From: Phycisphaerae bacterium
GTDB taxonomy: Bacteria; Planctomycetota; Phycisphaerae; Sedimentisphaerales; Anaerobacaceae
Reading direction: 5' to 3'
Length of the DNA: 5,069 nucleotides
NCBI GenBank assembly: GCA_030630315.1
Contig: DAOVNI010000141.1
Location: forward strand, 1-5,069
Position numbers and translations under genes: made by a program. This document shows positions 1 to 4,747 of the stretch, one piece after another. The notes beneath the pieces were generated by a model. It had not been told where the DNA came from. It worked only from the letters and a program-made list of their open reading frames with translations, and did not search any database. The number at the start of each line of letters is the position of its first letter. Position 1 is the stretch's first letter.

Positions 1-1
1 C

Positions 2-274
2 TGCTGGCCTTTGATGAAGCCCTACGTTGCCCACATTCATATCAAAGACTGGAAGCTCGGCGAAGACGTGGGCAGCATACCGGGTGAAGGTGACGGGCAG
101 ATAAGAGAGCTGCTTGCCGAGCTTGCGGCGCTCAACTATGATGGCTGCCTTACGATGGAGCCGCATCTACGAGCCGGCGGTCAGTTCGGCGGCGATACGG
201 GGCCAGAGCTTTTTTCACAGGCAATCGCCGCGGTGAGAGAGCTTGCGGGCGAGGTCGGCTTGACGTGTGAATAA
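2..274 (+). CDS. Sugar phosphate isomerase/epimerase, C-terminal fragment (5' end outside window)
   Basis: The reading frame is open to the left edge, so this is the last 90 residues of a longer gene; the apparent starts at 11 (TTG) and 14 (ATG) are internal. The fragment matches the end of the xylose-isomerase-like TIM-barrel family (AP endonuclease 2 fold). It has the HIHIKD motif (codons 32-49), a PGEGDGQI loop that follows it in many members, and TMEPH (E codon 158-160). In this family the His of HIKD and the late Glu are divalent-metal ligands. These enzymes isomerise or epimerise sugars, keto-sugars or inosose-type cyclitols, and the substrate cannot be read here. No signal peptide can be judged because the N-terminus is missing. 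It runs in the same direction as the dehydrogenase at 418, 143 nt downstream, and the two may be co-transcribed. The stop codon TAA (272-274) runs directly into an A-rich heptamer tract. Confidence 0.9.
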   Translation, partial: CWPLMKPYVAHIHIKDWKLGEDVGSIPGEGDGQIRELLAELAALNYDGCLTMEPHLRAGGQFGGDTGPELFSQAIAAVRELAGEVGLTCE

Positions 275-403
275 AAGTAAAAGTGAAAAATTAGAAACGT
301 AAAACTAACGAATAGGACCGGGACCCCGTTTGCAGTATTTCGCAAATGAGACCCGAACCCAATTCCACAGTTTTACGCTTTTCGCTTTAAGTTTTACGCT
401 ATT
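274..403. repeat. Inverted heptamer tracts flanking a stem-loop in the gap
   Basis: This gap has no credible gene. Its left part (about 274-308) is an A-rich tract that falls roughly into 7-nt units. Its right part (369-403) is a T-rich tract of five 7-nt units. The tracts are inverted relative to each other: cgtaaaact at 298-306 is the exact reverse complement of agttttacg at 369-377, which is repeated directly at 390-398, exactly 21 nt (three heptamers) later. Between them, positions 327-333 pair with 342-348 (cgtttgc with gcaaatg, including one G-T pair), leaving an 8-nt loop. The overall form is a palindromic repeat unit of about 130 bp. It also forms the leader of the dehydrogenase gene. 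Whether it terminates transcription or is only a dispersed repeat cannot be decided here. Confidence 0.55.
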
Positions 404-407
404 GTGT

Positions 408-412
408 GGAGG
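408..412 (+). promoter_or_regulatory. Shine-Dalgarno GGAGG setting the start at 418
   Basis: GGAGG lies 5 nt before the ATG at 418. An in-frame GTG at 406 would place this ribosome binding site inside the coding sequence and has no site of its own, so ATG 418 is preferred. Confidence 0.85.
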
Positions 413-417
413 ACGTT

Positions 418-1461
418 ATGAAAAAATGGAATTTTGGAATAATCGGTGCCGGGTTAATCGCTGATTTTCACGCAAAGGCCATAACGGACATTCCCAATGC
501 GAAATTGTTAGCCTGTTGTGACATCGTCTCGGCCCGGGCCGAAGAACTGTCGAACAAACACGGCTGCCGGGCCTTCGGAAGCTATGAAGATATGCTCAAG
601 AGCGGAGAAATAGATATTGTTACCATTGCCACACCGAGTGGATTCCATATGGAGCCGGCCATTGCCGCAGCCCAGACGGGCAAACACGTAATATGCGAAA
701 AACCGCTGGATATTACGTTGGAGCGAATCGACGCTATGATTGACGCCCATGAAAAGTCAGGTACTCGTCTTGGAGGCATATTCCCATATCGATTTAACGA
801 CTCGCAGGCGGCCCTTAGAGAAGCGATAAATTCCGGACGCTTCGGTGTAATTACTTACGCAGCAATATTTGTTCCCTGGTGGCGCACCAACGAGTATTAC
901 AAGGATTCCTGGCACGGCACGTGGAAACTGGACGGCGGCGGTGCGCTAATGAACCAGTCCATTCATATGGTGGATATGCTGTGCGACGTGATGCCGCCGA
1001 TTGAATCGTTGCAGGCCTTTGTGGGGACGCTCGGGCACCCGCAAATTGAAGCGGAAGACACCGCGGTCGCTGTTCTGCGCTATACCAATGGAGCTCTGGG
1101 AATGATTTACGGAACGACCGCCTCGTACCCCGGCCAGTTCAGGCGGTTTGAAATCACCGGCACAAAGGGCACTGTGATACAAGTGGAAAACAGTTTTACT
1201 GTCTGGCAGTTCGCCGACGAAAAACCCGAAGATGAGCAAATCCGCAAGCAATTCGGCGAAATCGAAGGTGGAGGCGGTGTGTCCGACCCGGCCGCTATCA
1301 CACATCACAATCACACACGTAATTTCAAAGCGTTTCTTGATACGCTTGAAAGCGGGAAAGACTTCTGGATTAGCGGAGCCGAAGCCCGCAAGGCCGTGGA
1401 AGTGATACTGGCAATATATAAATCCGCAAAAGAGCAAAAACCTGTTAAGCTCAACTCGTGA
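418..1461 (+). CDS. Gfo/Idh/MocA family NAD(P)-dependent oxidoreductase, cytosolic
   Basis: This 347-residue protein is of normal length for the family. The N-terminal Rossmann fold has the dinucleotide motif GIIGAG (residues 7-12). An acidic residue after strand 2 (D35) usually favours NAD over NADP. Residues 94-96 are the EKP motif, with K95 as the expected catalytic lysine. The C-terminal alpha/beta domain carries GGGALMNQSIH (173-183); H183 is the usual catalytic histidine, and N179 stands where many members have Asp. EAEDTA and the end region from about residue 290 also match the family's C-terminal domain. There is no signal peptide, so it should act in the cytosol, oxidising or reducing a hydroxyl/keto group on a sugar, sugar acid or inositol; the exact substrate is unknown. 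It follows an isomerase gene, a common pairing in sugar or cyclitol catabolism. The TGA stop lies in the first unit of a heptamer repeat. Confidence 0.93.
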   Translation: MKKWNFGIIGAGLIADFHAKAITDIPNAKLLACCDIVSARAEELSNKHGCRAFGSYEDMLKSGEIDIVTIATPSGFHMEPAIAAAQTGKHVICEKPLDITLERIDAMIDAHEKSGTRLGGIFPYRFNDSQAALREAINSGRFGVITYAAIFVPWWRTNEYYKDSWHGTWKLDGGGALMNQSIHMVDMLCDVMPPIESLQAFVGTLGHPQIEAEDTAVAVLRYTNGALGMIYGTTASYPGQFRRFEITGTKGTVIQVENSFTVWQFADEKPEDEQIRKQFGEIEGGGGVSDPAAITHHNHTRNFKAFLDTLESGKDFWISGAEARKAVEVILAIYKSAKEQKPVKLNS

Positions 1462-1483
1462 ATCGTGATTCGTGACCCGTGGC
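1456..1483 (+). repeat. Heptamer repeat tract, consensus TCGTGAN, overlapping a stop codon
   Basis: There are four consecutive 7-nt units at 1456-1462, 1463-1469, 1470-1476 and 1477-1483. The first three are TCGTGA plus one variable base; the fourth is degenerate (CCGTGGC). The first unit contains the TCG codon and TGA stop of the upstream dehydrogenase. The rest of the gap to about 1588 shows no gene and no convincing terminator. Confidence 0.75.
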
Positions 1484-1582
1484 TCATATATTATTGTTCT
1501 GCCAGTCTCGCTGCCATAAATGCGTCCAGTGAACATATAGGGAATTATTTACATCGCCTGTCCGGTTCGGTTTATCGAATCC

Positions 1583-1598
1583 AACTTTTTAAAAAGTT
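1583..1598. other. Perfect 16-bp palindrome at the 3' end of the membrane-protein gene
   Basis: AACTTTTTAAAAAGTT is its own reverse complement and covers the TAA stop of the minus-strand gene (complement 1589-1591). It lies between convergent genes, so it could be a weak bidirectional terminator or a protein-binding site. It is AT-only in its core and lacks a GC-rich stem, so the role is uncertain. Confidence 0.35.
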
Positions 1599-2062
1599 TC
1601 CGTTTGCTCTTGAGACGCAAGAGCTTTCCTGCTTTCGTGGCGAAATCCTTCTAATGTTACCACAACAATTCTTCCAATAAGTATAGCAATAATGAACAAT
1701 AAAACTACCTTCACTATACCAGAAATCTTTAGAATTTCTCCACTGGCGATGATTATAACAAAACAATAAATAGCAAAAGCTGCATAGAAATAAAGCAAAA
1801 GAGCACCGTAAGCAAAAACAGGATGCACATGCAGACCAAGTATCATAAAAACGGCCCCGACAGAGCCTGTAATTATCGAAGCTATTGTATATACCGTAGA
1901 CCGTGTAAGTTTACCTTTTTGTGTTTTGACAAAAAGAGCAGTAGCAGGTACAAAAAAAGCTGGACTAACGACGCCATAAAGCTCATGCAAGCTCGCGCCC
2001 AAAACCAAAAATAAAATTCCGCATAAAATAAGTATTATCGAGATAACAGATAAAAATCTCAT
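1589..2062 (-). CDS. Small multi-pass membrane protein of unknown function
   Basis: I do not recognise a family for this 157-residue protein. It is strongly hydrophobic, with likely membrane segments at about residues 4-22, 56-77, 82-106 and 115-135. A weaker segment at about 30-45 contains prolines. The C-terminal tail from 138 is hydrophilic (RHESRK, then QEQTE). The gene is supported by AGGAG (complement of 2069-2073), 6 nt before the ATG. It starts 25 nt after the encoded stop of the upstream isomerase, or 39 nt after that gene's frameshift-corrected stop, so the two are probably one minus-strand operon. It is visibly richer in A+T than its neighbours, which may mean recent acquisition or simply the codon bias of membrane proteins. 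The last residues are encoded by sequence containing a hairpin motif that also occurs at 3209-3223. Confidence 0.75.
   Translation of the reverse strand: MRFLSVISIILILCGILFLVLGASLHELYGVVSPAFFVPATALFVKTQKGKLTRSTVYTIASIITGSVGAVFMILGLHVHPVFAYGALLLYFYAAFAIYCFVIIIASGEILKISGIVKVVLLFIIAILIGRIVVVTLEGFRHESRKALASQEQTETF
1606..1624. repeat. Hairpin repeat with core CTTGAGACGCAAG (copy 1)
   Basis: Gctcttg (1606-1612) and caagagc (1618-1624) form a 7-bp stem around the loop agacg. The 13-nt core at 1609-1621 is identical to 3210-3222 in the divergent promoter region. This copy lies inside the 3' end of the membrane-protein gene. Confidence 0.5.
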
Positions 2063-2080
2063 TTGTGGCTCCTGGGTTAA

Positions 2081-2115
2081 GATTGATTCACTGTGTTCGA
2101 TTCACGATTTGCGAG
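2081..2115 (-). repeat. Heptamer tract at the isomerase 3' end
   Basis: Read on the minus strand, this stretch falls into 7-nt units resembling TCGTGAA and CAGTGAA, related to the tract at 1456-1483. It contains the frameshift-corrected stop of the isomerase (complement 2102-2104, within TCG TGA) and also the stop used by the uncorrected frame (complement 2088-2090). Confidence 0.55.
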
Positions 2116-3137
2116 CAGGCGCAATGGCTACCAGGACTCCCCTGACGTAACCGACGGATTCGGCCAGGCCTGCCCAGTGGGTCGTCGGCGTCCTTTTCGT
2201 ATTCAAACGCCACAACACCACTGTAGTTAATCTTCAACAGCGTTCGCAGAAATTTAGGAATATCAATCACGCCTCGCCCGACTTCCACACCGCGCCCCTT
2301 AGCGGTCGCTGCCGAAACATCCTTTATGTGCACATCCAGCAGCCGGTCTGCGAACCTCTCGGCTGACTCTGACGGGTCCATGCCCGCCCGCTGTGTATGT
2401 CCGATGTCGTTACAAAGCCCAATTCGCTTGTCCAAATCCTTTATTCTTTCGTAAGCGCTTGCCGGTGTGGGATAATTTTTATCTCCCGGCCCGTGATTGT
2501 GAATCGCCACTTTAATATCATATTGCTGAACCTTTTTATTAACCAGCGTCAGCAGCTTAGGTGCCGGTACCCCGACAATGACCTTCATTCCCGCAGCTTT
2601 AGCATAATCAAAAGCACGATGCACCTCAGCTTCGCTCTTCATAGAGATTACTCCGCCGCCGTAAAGTCTCAGCCCTGCATTTCTCACTTTGGCCGCTACC
2701 GCTTTGATTTCGGCCTGCGTGCTGTCCAACGGCAAATGGAAGTCCTTTAAGCAGATATATTTTAATCCCACCCGCTTCGTCATCGCCAGCGTCTCATCCA
2801 GCTTGAACTTCCTTAAGGTGTACGAAGCCAAACCCAGCTCAAACCGTCTCATTTTTCTAATTTGAAATTTCGGATTTTGAATCTCGAATTTTTTTACCGC
2901 CGAGCTCGCAGAGACCGCCGAGTTTAATCCATAGTTTTTAGTTTTGAATTTTGTATCTAATTCTTTCTCTGCGTTCTCAGCGTTCTCTGCGTTTAATTCT
3001 TTTGTCGTACCTCGCTCCTTTCCGGCAGACGGCTGACCCTGCGTACCAAAACAGCCGCTCGCACCAGCAAGCGAAGCCACCGCCCCTATACCTGCTGCCT
3101 GCAGAAACCGCCTTCTGGTCTGTTCTCTTCCTCTCAT
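2088..3137 (-). CDS. Tat-exported sugar phosphate isomerase/epimerase, C-terminus frameshifted, with repeat insert
   Basis: This is a xylose-isomerase-like TIM-barrel protein (sugar phosphate isomerase/epimerase). I start it at the ATG at complement 3135-3137 because AAGGAG (complement 3147-3152) lies 9 nt upstream; an ATG at 3158 lacks a clear site. Residues 7-13 (TRRRFLQ) begin a twin-arginine signal. ASGC, with C29, could be a lipobox, so the protein may be a Tat lipoprotein. Residues about 47-96 are low-complexity sequence encoded by DNA repeats. The catalytic domain starts at about 97 (RRFELGLASYT). Likely metal or active-site residues lie in IHNHGPGD (212-219), NDIGHT (243-248), DVHIKD (268-273) and FEYE (311-314). 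After DADDPL the encoded tail is arginine- and glycine-rich and unlike the family. Deleting one base at 2173-2175 restores AGLAESVGYVRG and a stop at complement 2102-2104 (344 residues). The activity should be in the cell envelope; the substrate is unknown. Confidence 0.88.
   Translation of the reverse strand: MRGREQTRRRFLQAAGIGAVASLAGASGCFGTQGQPSAGKERGTTKELNAENAENAEKELDTKFKTKNYGLNSAVSASSAVKKFEIQNPKFQIRKMRRFELGLASYTLRKFKLDETLAMTKRVGLKYICLKDFHLPLDSTQAEIKAVAAKVRNAGLRLYGGGVISMKSEAEVHRAFDYAKAAGMKVIVGVPAPKLLTLVNKKVQQYDIKVAIHNHGPGDKNYPTPASAYERIKDLDKRIGLCNDIGHTQRAGMDPSESAERFADRLLDVHIKDVSAATAKGRGVEVGRGVIDIPKFLRTLLKINYSGVVAFEYEKDADDPLGRPGRIRRLRQGSPGSHCACSQIVNRTQ
2855..2991 (-). repeat. Composite heptamer/nonamer repeat block inside the isomerase coding sequence
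   Basis: Reading the plus strand, there are five 7-nt units at 2855-2889 (near TTTGAAT), three 9-nt units at 2896-2922 (accgccgag as first and third), five 7-nt units at 2928-2962 and three 9-nt units at 2965-2991 (ttctctgcg as first and third). The whole block stays open in the gene's frame. The nonamers give tripeptide repeats: Asn-Ala-Glu three times at protein residues 49-57, and Ser-Ala-Val/Ser at about 73-81. The block replaces the short linker normally expected between the signal peptide and the TIM barrel. Confidence 0.75.
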
Positions 3138-3208
3138 CTGCATCATCTCCTTCTTCATAATAGTACTTTACTTTTTCTTCTTTTAAGTTTAAGTGATAAA
3201 GCAAATAT

Positions 3209-3233
3209 CCTTGAGACGCAAGGAATTTTGCGT
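3209..3233. repeat. Hairpin repeat with core CTTGAGACGCAAG (copy 2)
   Basis: Ccttg (3209-3213) pairs with caagg (3219-3223) around agacg. An overlapping alternative pairs acgcaa (3216-3221) with ttgcgt (3228-3233). The core is identical to that at 1609-1621. It resembles the GACGCAAAATTTTGCGTC-type dispersed inverted repeats found in several bacterial groups; that comparison is from memory. It lies upstream of the predicted promoter at 3233. Confidence 0.5.
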
Positions 3234-3261
3234 TGCAGACGCCGGGCGTATCTGGTATGAT
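3233..3261 (+). promoter_or_regulatory. Predicted sigma70-type promoter with extended -10
   Basis: TTGCAG (3233-3238) and TATGAT (3256-3261) are separated by exactly 17 nt, and TGG immediately before the -10 gives an extended -10 (TGnTATGAT). Transcription would start near 3268, leaving a leader of roughly 55 nt before the oxidoreductase gene at 3324. Planctomycete promoter rules are not well defined, so this remains a prediction. Confidence 0.5.
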
Positions 3262-3277
3262 TATGATGGACATACCA
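3253..3277. promoter_or_regulatory. Inverted repeat over -10/+1, possible operator
   Basis: Tggtatg (3253-3259) and catacca (3271-3277) are perfect inverted 7-mers with an 11-nt spacer. They cover the predicted -10 and start site, a typical place for a repressor to bind. A short hairpin, aagac/gtctt (3278-3291, CGAA loop), follows directly in the leader. Confidence 0.35.
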
Positions 3278-3323
3278 AAGACCGAAGTCTTGTGTCTTTT
3301 ATCGAGAAAGGCAGGGAAAAGCG

Positions 3324-4673
3324 ATGAAAACCAGAAGAACCAAAAAGGCAAACACATTAACCCGGCGGGAATTTTTGAAAAGCTCGGCAGCTGCCGCAGC
3401 AGGTACCGCTTTGGCGTGGCCGGTAATCGTTCCCGTCTCAGTGCGCGGTGCCGACGCACCGAGTAATCGCATCGTGGTGGGCTGTATCGGCGTCGGGCGT
3501 ATGGGGCTCGGCGATATGCGAGAGGTCATGGGATTTAAAGAAGCCCAGGTCGTCGCTGTATGCGACGTCGATTCCAAAAGGGCAAAAAATGCCCGGCAAC
3601 GTGTTGAGCAGTATTACGGTTCGCAGGGTAAGAATGGAAGCTATAAGGGCTGTGCGACATACAAAGATTTCAGAGAGTTGGTTGCACGAAGAGATATTGA
3701 CGCGGTCCTGATTGCCACGCCCGACCACTGGCATGCGCTGCCCGCGATTGCCGCGGCGAAGGTCGGCAAGGACGTTTTTCTGCAGAAGCCGCTGACACTG
3801 ACCATTAAAGAGGGTCGCGTGTTAAGTAACACGGTTCGCCGCTATGGGCGCGTCTTTCAGGTTGGAAGCCAGCAGCGTTCGGATTCGCGGTTTCGGCAGG
3901 CGTGTGAGCTTGTCCGTAACGGACGCATCGGCAAGCTGCACACCGTAAAAGTGGGCTTTGGAACAGACCCAGGCACGGGGCCGCAACCACCTATGCCAAT
4001 ACCTGAAAACCTGGACTACGAGATGTGGCTGGGCCCTGCGCCCTGGGCGGCTTATACCGAGAAGCGCGTGCATCCCCAAAGCAGCTATGGGCGACCGGGC
4101 TGGCTGCGCATCGCAGACTACGGCGCGGGTATGATTACGGGCTGGGGCGCTCACCATAACGACATCGCCCAGTGGGGGATGGGGACCGAGTACACCGGGC
4201 CAGTCGAAATCGAAGGACAGGGGGAATACCCGAAAGACGGGCTTTGGGACGTGCACGGCGCGTTTCGCATCGAGTACACGTATGCCAGCGGAGTCAAGGT
4301 CATCTGCGCCGACACTCGAAAAAACAAACAAGGAATTCTTTTCGAAGGAACTCAAGGCTGGGTGTACGTCAAGCGAGGACAAATCGACGCCGAGCCAAAG
4401 TCATTATTGACCTCGACTATCGGCACGAACGAAACCCATCTCTACAAAAGTAATAACCACAAAGGAAATTTTCTTGAGTGTATCAAGTCGCGGGCAGAAA
4501 CTGCCGCCCTTGTTGAAGTCGGCCATCGCTCCTGCACCGTCTGTCTGCTGGGCGAGATTGCTATGAGACTTGGCAGGAAGTTGAAATGGGACCCCGAACG
4601 GGAGCAATTCACCAACGATGCGGAGGCGAACCAGATGGTTTCCAGGCCGATGCGCAGCCCCTGGCACGTATAG
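3324..4673 (+). CDS. Tat-exported Gfo/Idh/MocA family oxidoreductase
   Basis: This 449-residue protein has a twin-arginine signal: TRREFLK at residues 13-19, an alanine-rich hydrophobic stretch to about 40, and probable cleavage near VRGA/DA (40-45). The Rossmann fold has GCIGVG (53-58), D81 after strand 2, ATPDHWH (131-137) and QKP (154-156), whose K155 is the expected catalytic lysine. The C-terminal domain has DYGAGMITGWGAHHNDIAQWG, the GGxxxDxGxH-equivalent region of this exported subgroup, and ends with RPMRSPWHV. The length is normal for the long Tat-dependent members. Such proteins fold with bound NAD in the cytosol before export. They are proposed to oxidise or reduce sugars or glycosides in the envelope; GH109 enzymes are distant relatives that use NAD for hydrolysis. 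A purine-rich site (AGGG, 3313-3316) lies 7 nt before the ATG. The gene is divergent from the exported isomerase and likely shares its regulation. Confidence 0.93.
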   Translation: MKTRRTKKANTLTRREFLKSSAAAAAGTALAWPVIVPVSVRGADAPSNRIVVGCIGVGRMGLGDMREVMGFKEAQVVAVCDVDSKRAKNARQRVEQYYGSQGKNGSYKGCATYKDFRELVARRDIDAVLIATPDHWHALPAIAAAKVGKDVFLQKPLTLTIKEGRVLSNTVRRYGRVFQVGSQQRSDSRFRQACELVRNGRIGKLHTVKVGFGTDPGTGPQPPMPIPENLDYEMWLGPAPWAAYTEKRVHPQSSYGRPGWLRIADYGAGMITGWGAHHNDIAQWGMGTEYTGPVEIEGQGEYPKDGLWDVHGAFRIEYTYASGVKVICADTRKNKQGILFEGTQGWVYVKRGQIDAEPKSLLTSTIGTNETHLYKSNNHKGNFLECIKSRAETAALVEVGHRSCTVCLLGEIAMRLGRKLKWDPEREQFTNDAEANQMVSRPMRSPWHV

Positions 4674-4680
4674 AATTGAT

Positions 4681-4695
4681 TCCGCCATAGGCGGA
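4681..4695 (+). terminator. GC-rich hairpin after the exported oxidoreductase
   Basis: TCCGCC (4681-4686) and GGCGGA (4690-4695) form a perfect 6-bp stem with an ATA loop, 8 nt after the stop codon. The T-tract that follows is poor (TCTTC), so this may be a weak terminator or a dispersed hairpin repeat; downstream expression could be reduced rather than stopped. Confidence 0.4.
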
Positions 4696-4702
4696 TCTTC
4701 GA

Positions 4703-4730
4703 TATTGATTAGTGATTATTGATTATTGAG
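4703..4730 (+). repeat. Heptamer repeat tract, consensus TATTGAT
   Basis: There are four consecutive 7-nt units at 4703-4709, 4710-4716, 4717-4723 and 4724-4730. The first and third are identical (TATTGAT), and the second and fourth each differ at one position. The tract ends 5 nt before the ribosome binding site of the next gene. Confidence 0.8.
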
Positions 4731-4747
4731 AATTTAAGGGTTACGAG

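Noticed and set aside
946..1536. A 196-codon open frame on the minus strand opposite the dehydrogenase
   Set aside because: It lies antisense within a clear Gfo/Idh/MocA gene, lacks family-like sequence and has no ribosome binding site; it is a shadow of the real coding frame.
1465..1680. A short plus-strand frame after the dehydrogenase
   Set aside because: It starts inside a heptamer repeat, has no ribosome binding site and overlaps the better supported membrane-protein gene on the other strand.
2855..2991. Repeat block as a CRISPR array
   Set aside because: Units are 7 or 9 nt with no spacers, far too short for CRISPR repeats.
3159..3230. A promoter for the minus-strand isomerase
   Set aside because: TA-rich -10-like words exist (for example near 3162-3167), but no -35-like partner at a proper distance was convincing.
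3822..4382. A 186-codon minus-strand open frame
   Set aside because: It is antisense to the conserved core of the exported oxidoreductase and its composition reflects that gene's codon pattern.
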